Source: Occultella gossypii
GTDB taxonomy: Bacteria > Actinomycetota > Actinomycetes > Actinomycetales > Beutenbergiaceae
Reading direction: 5' to 3'
DNA length: 60,098 nucleotides
NCBI RefSeq assembly: GCF_019947135.1
Contig: NZ_JAGSHT010000032.1
Span: 1-60,098, forward strand
The position numbers and the translations under genes were made by a program. Positions 52,675-60,098 of the stretch are shown here, one piece after another. The notes beneath the pieces were generated by a model. That model was not told the origin of the DNA and did not search any database. It worked only from the letters and a program-made list of their open reading frames with translations. Numbering within the stretch: position 1 is the stretch's first letter; each line of letters begins with the position of its first letter.

Positions 52675-53346
52675 CTACCCGGCCTCTTGCCGGCGAACGA
52701 TCTCGGTGATCCAGGTGGGCGCGAACGGTGAGGTGCAGTTCGGCGGGGTCGGGTAGTCCTTGAGGACCTCGAGCCGCTCGCCGATGTCGAGAGCACGGGC
52801 CCGCTGCGCCGGGTGGCTGATCCCGATCTGGGCCAGCGTCTCGTTCATCGCCCACTGCAGGGGGTCCGGGGCGTCCTTCATCTGCGCCTCGATGAGGTCG
52901 AGCAGCCCGGACAGGTCGAGGCCCTCGGGGCGCTTGTTCACCCGCTCGGTGGTCAGCTCCCAGCCGGCGCTGGCCACCGCGGGGTCGGCGTCGGTGAACC
53001 AGGCGACCCGCAGGGCCTCGGCGTTCGGGTTCTTCTTCACCACGTAGTTGACCAGCCAGTAGTGCACCTTGGGCTGCGGGGACTCACGCAGCATGGCGTC
53101 CAGCTCCTCGTGGCTGAATGCCTTCGGCCGGCAGATCAGCAGGGCCACCAGCCGGGCGGCCGTGTCCCCGGTGTCCCAGAGCTCGACGGCGAGGTCCTGG
53201 TTGGTCTTCAGCTGCTTCGCCACGGCCCGCAGCTTGGTGAGGTTGACGCCGTGATCGTCGCCGTGGCGCTCGTTTACCTCGCGGATCCTCGGGTCCTCGA
53301 GCGCGGCCAGTTCGGCGAGTACTTCCGCCACGGTTACGTCAGACAT
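52675..53346 (-). CDS. AlkD-like DNA alkylation repair protein
   Basis: 223-residue all-helical protein with HEAT-like repeats. Segments such as NLTKLRAVAKQLKTNQDLAVELWDTGDTAARLVALLI, HYWLVNYVVKKNPNAEALRVAWFTDADPAVASAGWEL and MNETLAQIGISHPAQRARALDIGERL follow the DNA-alkylation-repair family, which removes N3/N7-alkylpurines by base excision. Family proteins are ~220-240 residues. Start ATG 53346 has AGGAGG about 6 nt upstream, so the long upstream extension is not used. No operon partner is evident. The active-site Trp/Asp of AlkD cannot be pinned with certainty. Confidence 0.8.
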   Translation of the reverse strand: MSDVTVAEVLAELAALEDPRIREVNERHGDDHGVNLTKLRAVAKQLKTNQDLAVELWDTGDTAARLVALLICRPKAFSHEELDAMLRESPQPKVHYWLVNYVVKKNPNAEALRVAWFTDADPAVASAGWELTTERVNKRPEGLDLSGLLDLIEAQMKDAPDPLQWAMNETLAQIGISHPAQRARALDIGERLEVLKDYPTPPNCTSPFAPTWITEIVRRQEAG

Positions 53347-53572
53347 CGTGGTCCTCCTGCGTTCCATCATCAGCCAACCCATGGTGGCACGCCAGGCCGG
53401 TCGCTGTGCCAGACCGACTGGGTCCTCCCAGGACTGGCCTGGCGCCCGCGGGCCCCACGCCATCCCGGTTCCCCTGGCCCCAGACGCGGGTTCCGCGCGG
53501 ACCCACCCACATCTCACGACAGGGGAGTCACTCGGTGCGCGAGAGGGTTGCCGAGTGCGCGCGGCCGAGGCG

Positions 53573-54559
53573 TCAGAGCAATTCGGCCCGCAGTTGCGCC
53601 GGGGTCTTGGGCGAGAGCAGCCCGGGCGGCACGTCCAGCACGGTGACGGCACCGGTCCGGCCCTGCTGGTTCAGTCGGTGCACGGCCCGCGCGTAGGCGA
53701 CGAGCACGCTGGCGGTGAACTCCGGGTTGCTCTCCAGGGCGAGCCGGTACTCGATCACCTGGGCCTGCGCGTCGGTGGTGTTGCCGCTGCGGATCACGAA
53801 CCCGCCGTGCGGCATGGCGTCGTGGTCGCGGCGCAGCGCCTCGTCGGAGATGAACTCCACCGTGGTGTCGTAGTCGGCGAAGTAGTTCGGCATCCCGACG
53901 ATCGCGGCCCGGACCTCGTCCGCGTCGGCACCGGGCTCGAGGACCACGAAGCACTCCCGGGTGTGCTTGTCCCGGGTGCTCAGCTCCGGCCGCTCGCCCG
54001 AGCGGACCCGGTCGATCGCCTCCTGCGACGGGATCGTGTACTGCACCCCGGCGGCCACTCCCGGCACCCGCCGGATCGCGTCCGAGTGCCCCTGGCTCAG
54101 GCCGCGACCCCAGAACGTGTAGGTCGCGCCGTCGGGCAGGAGCGCCTCGCCGTAGGCGCGGTTGATCGAGAACATCCCCGGGTCCCAGCCCGCTGAGATC
54201 AGGGCGGTCTTCCCACCCGCCCGGGCCGGGGCGTCGACGGCGTCGAAGTACTCCGGGATCCGGGCGTGCGTGTCGAAGCTGTCGACGGTGTTGAAGCGGG
54301 CTGCCAGAGCCGGCCCCTGCTCGGGCAGGTCCGACTTGGAGCCACCGCACAGCATCAGCACATCGATGTCGCCGGTCCGTTCACCGAGGGCATCCATCGC
54401 GAACACCGGTGCCGCCGGGTCCAACGCCGCCAGGCTCTCGGGTGGCCGGCGGCTGAAGATCCCGACCAGCGTCATGTCCGGGTTCTTCGCCAGCGCGGCT
54501 TCGACGCCGCGCCCCAGGTTGCCGTAGCCGGCGATTCCGATCCGGATGGGTGTGCTCAT
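53573..54559 (-). CDS. ddh: meso-Diaminopimelate D-dehydrogenase
   Basis: 328-residue NADPH-dependent enzyme of the one-step dehydrogenase branch of lysine/meso-DAP synthesis (tetrahydrodipicolinate to meso-DAP). Matches the Ddh family: IRIGIAGYGNLGRGVEAAL (Rossmann, residues ~4-22), LMLCGGSKSDLPEQGPALAARFNTVDSFDTHARIPEY (~70-107), ALISAGWDPGMFSINRAYGEALLP (~120-145), FWGRGLSQGHSDAIRRVPGV (~150-170) and YTIPSQEAIDRVRSGE. Start is the ATG of MSTPIRI; a GTG or ATG further upstream gives a longer, less likely tail. The flanking genes are unrelated. Confidence 0.9.
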   Translation of the reverse strand: MSTPIRIGIAGYGNLGRGVEAALAKNPDMTLVGIFSRRPPESLAALDPAAPVFAMDALGERTGDIDVLMLCGGSKSDLPEQGPALAARFNTVDSFDTHARIPEYFDAVDAPARAGGKTALISAGWDPGMFSINRAYGEALLPDGATYTFWGRGLSQGHSDAIRRVPGVAAGVQYTIPSQEAIDRVRSGERPELSTRDKHTRECFVVLEPGADADEVRAAIVGMPNYFADYDTTVEFISDEALRRDHDAMPHGGFVIRSGNTTDAQAQVIEYRLALESNPEFTASVLVAYARAVHRLNQQGRTGAVTVLDVPPGLLSPKTPAQLRAELL

Positions 54560-54620
54560 TGGGGTATCTGTCCTCGTTGCCATGGGTGCCGCGCGTTCGC
54601 GTTCTGGTGACCCGATCATG

Positions 54621-54779
54621 TCAGGGGAGCGGTTGCGGGGCAGCCTCGGCGAAGCGGCGCGAGAGGAGGCCGATGGCGTCCGCGAGTTCGCGAGGAGCGA
54701 CGCAGGTGATGGCTGCGTCGAAGCGGCCGGTCGACGCGGCCAGGGCCACCCACGACCGGGAGCCGACGGTGCTGGACAT
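54621..54779 (-). pseudogene. Short coding remnant between ddh and hutI
   Basis: A 52-codon minus-strand frame with strong GC-rich third positions (SSTVGSRSWVALAASTGRF, CVAPRELADAIGLLSRRFAEAAP) ends in a stop at 54621. The frame continues open only a few codons further upstream, and no ribosome-binding site is seen. It looks like the C-terminus of a lost gene, perhaps a small regulator, though I do not recognise it. It lies where an actinobacterial hut cluster might keep a regulator gene. Confidence 0.35.
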
Positions 54780-54824
54780 CGCCGTGGTCCACCCGAGCGC
54801 CTGACCGCCGGTCGCCGGCTCCGA

Positions 54825-56143
54825 TCAGGTCACGAGCGCCATGGTCCGCGCCAGCGGCACCCCTGGCCGGTAGGCGAGATGCTCGTGCGACGGCGCCTCC
54901 AACACGGTTAGGTCCGCGTGCGCGCCCACGCCCAGGTGCCCGACGTCGTCCCGCCGCAGGGCCAGGGCTCCGCCCGCCGTGGCCGCCCAGAGTGCCTCGG
55001 CGGGAGTCATGTGCATCTCCCGCACGGCGAGGGCGATGCAAAGCGGCATCGAACTGGTGAACGAGGTGCCCGGGTTGCAGTCGGTGGCCAGCGCGACCCG
55101 GACGCCGGCGTCCAGCAGGGCGCGGGCGTCCGGGTAGGGCGAGCGAGTCGAGAACTCGACCCCGGGCAGCAGGGTCGCCACGGTGTCGGAGCCGGCCAGG
55201 GCGTCGAGGTCCGCGTCGGTCAGGTGCGTGCAGTGGTCGACGGCGGCTGCACCCAGTTCGACTCCGAGCCGCACCCCTGGTCCTGGGCCGAGTTGGCCCG
55301 CGTGCACTCGCAGGCCGAGCCCGGCCCGCCGGCCGGCGACCAGCACCGCTCGGGCCTGGTCGCCGTCGAACGCGTGCGGTGAGCCCGGCTCGCAGAACAC
55401 GTCGATCCAGCGGGCGTGCGGGGCGCACTCGGCCAGCATCGAACCCGTCACCAGGTCGACGTAGTCGTCCGCGCGGCCCGCGTACTCGGTCGGCACCACG
55501 TGCGCACCCAGGAACGTGGTCTCCGAGGTCACCTCCCGCGCCAGTTGCAGCAGCCGGACCTCGTCCACGACGGTCAGCCCGTACCCGCTCTTGATCTCGA
55601 TGGTGCCGGTGCCCTGGGCGCGGGCTTCGGCGACGAACGCGGCCAGCCGCGCTCTCAGCGCTTCCGCGGAAGAGCCGCGGGTCGCCGCCACCGTCGAGGC
55701 GATCCCGCCGCCGTCGTAGGGTGCGCCGGCCATCCGGGCGGTGAACTCGGACGCGCGGTCCCCGGCGAACGCCAGGTGGGTGTGGGAGTCCACGAAGGAG
55801 GGGACCACGGCGCGCCCGTCGACGTCGATCACCCGGTCCGCCGCCGGCGCCCCGGCGGCGAGCCCCACCCAGGCGACCCGACCACCCGAGGCGGGGCCGC
55901 CGTCGGGCGTTGCGCGTCGAGTGCCTGACGCTTCCGCGGAAGCGCGCGGGTCAGGCAACGCTTCCGCGGAAGCGCCGGGACCGGATGCCGCTTCCGCGGA
56001 AGCGCGCGAGTTCGTCACCGCTTCCGCGGAAGCGCCCAAATCGACCAGCACCGCCGCGTCGCGCATGATCCCGAGCCGGCCCGCCCCGAGCGCCGGGTCG
56101 TTCGTGACCAGCTCGGCGATGCCGGTGATCAGGATCGAGCCCA

Positions 56144-56144
<1 letters not shown>
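54825..56144 (-). CDS. hutI: Imidazolonepropionase, with an in-frame palindrome-repeat insertion
   Basis: 439-residue zinc amidohydrolase of histidine degradation, opening imidazolone-5-propionate to N-formimino-glutamate. Metal and catalytic features are [18 protein letters not shown] (HxH, ~residue 115), [30 protein letters not shown] and [19 protein letters not shown] (Asp). The family is ~400 residues; the excess is a low-complexity loop at residues ~37-72 with four ASAEA units, between the strand VLVDL and GRVAWVG. Start ATG 56144 overlaps the hutU stop codon (ATGA). It is downstream of hutU in one operon. Confidence 0.92.
55929..56034. repeat. Four perfect palindromes CGCTTCCGCGGAAGCG at exact 30-bp period inside hutI
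   Basis: CGCTTCCGCGGAAGCG (16 bp, perfectly self-complementary) occurs at 55929-55944, 55959-55974, 55989-56004 and 56019-56034, each separated by 14 nt of variable sequence. A fifth, degenerate copy (first 14 bases) lies at 55659-55672 in conserved hutI coding sequence. Because the period is a multiple of three, the array adds decapeptide units (ASAEA plus five variable residues) without breaking the frame. Confidence 0.9.
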
Positions 56145-57832
<1,688 letters not shown>

Positions 57833-57936
57833 TCCGGCCTCCTCGCGCAAGTTGCGCCGGTTGGCGTGCACCGGTGCCATGGCACCCCATTCCATCCCAG
57901 GTCAGGGGCGGGCCCAAGGGCTGTCGGACTAGCCTT

Positions 57937-57952
57937 GTCTGGGATGCCAGAC
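57937..57952. promoter_or_regulatory. HutR-like operator upstream of hutU
   Basis: GTCTGGGATGCCAGAC is an inverted repeat with perfect 6-bp arms about 105 nt upstream of the hutU start. Its core TCTGGGATGCCAGA fits, at the invariant positions, the TCTG--AT-CCAGA pattern I recall for the IclR-type regulator HutR in Corynebacterium. The palindrome is seen; assignment to HutR rests on recalled literature. Confidence 0.65.
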
Positions 57953-58170
57953 GCCGGTCGAGAGGTCTGTGTGTTGGCTAGTGTCGCGTGTCGTTAGTTC
58001 GTGAACACTTGGACGACCTTTGCGACTCAGTGACTGGTAGCCAACGTATCTCTCCCGAGCATCGTTTGTGGTGCCGGGTAGGGCTGGTGAGGCTGCGGCC
58101 AGACGCGATCAGGAGGCACGGGCGACGATCCATGCTTGACCCGATCCGACCTGAGCCAGTGGTTTTGCGA

Positions 58171-58508
58171 TCAACGGGACGCCCCTCGTTCTCGAACATC
58201 GCGCGCGCTTCGACAGTGCGTGGTCGAGCTCAGTGCGGTCGTCGAACAGCTCGTCGGCGCAACTCGTTGATGGCGTCGGCTTGGCGCGGCCTCGAACGCG
58301 GCGACGCAGGGCGTGAAGTCCGTCTGCTCCTTGCAGGAGACGAAGGTCTGATCAAGTCGCGCTGCTCGAGCGCGAGGGATCGGGCGTTGGCGGAATCGGG
58401 GAGCCAGGGCTCGGTGCTGTCGAGGGCGATGCCTTCGGAGGCGAGCAGTCGTGGAGGTCGTCGAAGGCAATGATGCGCGTCGTCGATGTCAAAGACCTGG
58501 GCGTGCAT
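58171..58508 (-). pseudogene. Frameshifted coding remnant in low-GC junction region
   Basis: On the minus strand a frame starting MHAQVFDIDDAHH encodes plausible protein up to SANARSLALEQRDLI. The meaning then appears to move to another frame (DQTFVSCKEQTDFTPCVAAFEAA) and perhaps back (RQADAINELRRRAVRR). This pattern suggests a gene broken by small indels. No family is recognised. The stretch from 57,953 to 58,588 around it otherwise shows no gene and has lower GC than its left neighbour. Confidence 0.35.
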
Positions 58509-58588
58509 CTCGTCGATCGCTGAGCGCCAAACTCGCTGTATGGTTATACCTACGCGGAGGCATCGATACCTAACCGATGGGGGTAGGA

Positions 58589-59287
58589 ATGGTTTCAAGG
58601 CGCGCACGACGGATAGGCATTGGTTCCGCACTGAGTGCCCTCGCGCTCTTATTCGGTGCACTCCCAGCGCAGGCCAGCGGTGGATCCGGCGAGAGCGAGG
58701 CAGCGGCGCAGGAAGATGCGCTTGGGCTGGAAGTGGTCCAAGTCGAGGACTTGCCGGACGGCGGTGGCTGGGCGAGCGAGATTCCCGAAGACGCCGAGTT
58801 CGTTTCGCAGGCCGAGTTGCTGGGGGATGACTCAAGCGCACCGCTCTCGGACGCGAGCGAGGGTGCGGCAGTTGGTATTCAGCCTATGGGCCAGGGTAGT
58901 CCAATTACGGCTGGGGAGTGCACCTACCGGCAGGCTAACGACAACCCGCACGAGAGCGGTGGAGACGCATCGGTACATGGCTGGTGGCGCTACGTAAGTG
59001 GCACGTGCCCTGCCGACGCGAACGTGGATATCTACCTCCAGGCACTGTGGCGCAACCCCAATGGGACGCTTGCGTGGCTGACCGTCGACAGCAACAGCAT
59101 GCAGTTGAAGCCGGGCACTGGAGAACGTGGCAGGCGAGTGAACGCGCGCATACCGTGCGCCACCCAGGTGAGTACAACGTTCCGTGGGCTGACAGATGTT
59201 GACCTGCCGGGCATCATCGACCCGCCCGGTATGCAGGAGTCGCCGGATGTGACCTTGTCCTGTTCTCCGCCCGGCCCGCATTCGTGA
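58589..59287 (+). CDS. Secreted protein of unknown function
   Basis: 232 residues. The N-terminus RRARRIGIGSALSALALLFG ending in ALPAQASG is a Sec signal peptide with likely cleavage after AQA. An acidic linker (about residues 30-90) precedes a compact domain with Trp-rich HGWWRYVSGTCPADANVDIYLQALW and four cysteines (CTY, GTC, PCA, LSC) that could form two disulfides. I have seen similar Trp/Cys patterns in unnamed actinobacterial secreted proteins. Two start codons are possible (58577 or 58589); the latter sits after GGGGGTAGGA. The stop overlaps the next gene by 4 nt. GC content is lower than in the core region. Confidence 0.65.
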   Translation: MVSRRARRIGIGSALSALALLFGALPAQASGGSGESEAAAQEDALGLEVVQVEDLPDGGGWASEIPEDAEFVSQAELLGDDSSAPLSDASEGAAVGIQPMGQGSPITAGECTYRQANDNPHESGGDASVHGWWRYVSGTCPADANVDIYLQALWRNPNGTLAWLTVDSNSMQLKPGTGERGRRVNARIPCATQVSTTFRGLTDVDLPGIIDPPGMQESPDVTLSCSPPGPHS

Positions 59288-59736
59288 CCTGGGTGCGATC
59301 GGGATCGGGCTGGTCGTCTGCTGATCGCGGCGGAAGTGCGTCAAGCCGTGACGATGGCGGGCCGCTGGCAGAGTTTCCTATTGCGGTGCTATTGATCGCT
59401 AGGCGCCGCAAGGGAGCAAGCGGCGAAGGCTTCGATGTGAGCGAAGAGTTCGTGTTCGAGGGCGGCCGTCGCGCCGCTCTCAACGCTGACCGCGGGTTCA
59501 CTGTGAGCGAGCCCCTGGAGATTGGTCTAGAGGGCCGCGTGAGGGTGGCACCGCATCCGGCGATATCGGATGACGAGATCCGTCGGACTGTCATGAACGT
59601 TGTAGGCGCCGATGAAGGGGAGCCGGAGGGCTCGCAACCCTGGGAACGTCTGGCGTCACTTGCCAGGGGCCGCGGGCTGTCGGTGACCGCCGACGATCTC
59701 CGTAGGCTGCCTCTGCGTATTGAAGTCATTCGGTAG
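59284..59736 (+). CDS. Protein of unknown function, coupled to the secreted protein
   Basis: 150 residues. It begins with GTG overlapping the stop of the secreted protein (GTGA), so the two are probably translated together. The middle has a hydrophobic stretch (LAEFPIAVLLIARR) too short to be a sure membrane helix. The C-terminal half is charged (ISDDEIRRTVMNVVGADEGE). No signal peptide or known domain is recognised. Possible roles are immunity, chaperone or regulation of the secreted partner, all inferred from coupling only. Confidence 0.55.
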   Translation: MTWVRSGSGWSSADRGGSASSRDDGGPLAEFPIAVLLIARRRKGASGEGFDVSEEFVFEGGRRAALNADRGFTVSEPLEIGLEGRVRVAPHPAISDDEIRRTVMNVVGADEGEPEGSQPWERLASLARGRGLSVTADDLRRLPLRIEVIR

Positions 59737-59829
59737 GGGCGAGTGGCGGCCAGCGCCCGCTGACCCATAAAACTGCTCAGAGGAGTAGACAGGATCTGTT
59801 AGCGGCCCGCTTGGGGTGAAACTTGACGC

Positions 59830-59928
59830 GTGCTCAGCGAAATGCTGCGCACCGGCCGCGGCTTCCGAAACGCCGCCAACTACCGAACCCGTATCCTGCT
59901 CACCAGCGCCGCACGAGCAGTGGCGTGA
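59830..59928 (+). pseudogene. C-terminal fragment of an ISL3-type transposase
   Basis: A 33-codon frame (VLSEMLRTGRGFRNAANYRT and so on to VA-stop) resembles the RGFRN..NYR(I/L)R C-terminal end of ISL3 DDE transposases. An in-frame stop lies just upstream, so only the end of the gene remains. Together with the IS630 piece on the other strand it marks a mobile-element graveyard at the right edge. Confidence 0.6.
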
Positions 59929-59935
59929 ACAACCA

Positions 59936-60098
59936 TCACAGCACACCGTTCACCACGAACCTTGAAGAGCCGGTGAAGTGGACCTTGAACCTTGGATGCG
60001 CTGCGAGCCAGGTCTTGACCTTGGCGTGCTTGTGGGCGGCGTAGTTGTCCATCACCAGGTGCAGTTCGACCTGCTCGCCGGTCTCGGGATCGACGGCA
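59936..60098 (-). pseudogene. IS630-type transposase fragment (runs off right edge)
   Basis: The minus-strand frame reads AVDPETGEQVELHLVMDNYA then AHKHAKVKTWLAAHPRFKVH, the DDE-domain core of IS630/Tc1 transposases, with the second catalytic Asp in MDNYAAHK. After FHFT-like sequence the match breaks and a stop follows, where intact copies continue with W-x-N-x-x-E. The gene is truncated on its 3' side and its 5' side lies beyond the window. Confidence 0.8.

Noticed and set aside
55929-56034. CRISPR array
   Set aside because: Only four units, 16-bp repeats fully palindromic, 14-nt spacers, in frame inside hutI, and no cas genes; it is a coding repeat.

Overview
The window is high-GC DNA with strong G/C bias at third codon positions, typical of an actinobacterium. 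An LPxTG-anchored surface protein, a SARP/BTAD regulator, an F420-type luciferase-like oxidoreductase, VapBC and FCD-type GntR regulators fit this. My best guess is a Micrococcales relative, but the genus cannot be fixed from sequence alone.

Region 1 (1-10,892) is an acid-sugar catabolic island. A minus-strand operon encodes a TRAP transporter (DctP, DctQ, DctM), a 2-hydroxyacid dehydrogenase and KduI (cut by the left edge). Divergent plus-strand genes encode a GarR/GlxR-type reductase, gluconate 5-dehydrogenase (IdnO-like), an L-idonate 5-dehydrogenase-like enzyme and L-fuconate dehydratase. Two FCD GntR regulators and several operator-like sites accompany them. The likely logic is uptake of uronates, aldonates or fuconate and their conversion to 2-keto-3-deoxy or keto-gluconate intermediates.

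Region 2 (10,960-17,565) holds VapBC with a palindromic operator, an MgtC-family membrane protein, a divergent NAD(P)-binding protein/TetR pair with two matching operators, and a 1154-residue LPDTG-anchored protein (VWA domain plus six repeats).

Region 3 (17,977-45,620) is the most striking part. A compact minus-strand block of 17 genes, many overlapping by 4 nt, encodes a contractile phage-tail-like particle: sheath, tube, assembly-chaperone candidate, gpD hub, gpV spike, PAAR tip, gp25, baseplate J and a tail protein I fused to a long repeat array. Two paralogous baseplate-adaptor domains are present, one fused to OmpA-like and peptidoglycan-binding domains. A 1359-residue protein ends in a zinc-ribbon-like and a helix-hairpin-helix-like segment. 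I see no capsid, terminase, portal, integrase or AAA+ ATPase. A divergent SARP/BTAD regulator and a signal-less M23 endolysin-like enzyme flank the block. It looks like an extracellular contractile injection system or tailocin-type locus with unusual architecture.

Region 4 (45,757-57,952) is chromosomal metabolism: an LLM-family oxidoreductase, xanthine dehydrogenase XdhABC, an alpha/beta hydrolase, an AlkD-like DNA-alkylation repair protein, meso-diaminopimelate dehydrogenase, and histidine degradation genes hutU-hutI behind a HutR-like operator. hutI carries an in-frame array of four perfect 16-bp palindromes at an exact 30-bp period.

Region 5 (57,953-60,098) is visibly less GC-rich and degenerate. 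It holds a coding remnant, a coupled pair of unknown genes (the first secreted), and remnants of ISL3-type and IS630-type transposases abutting at the right edge.
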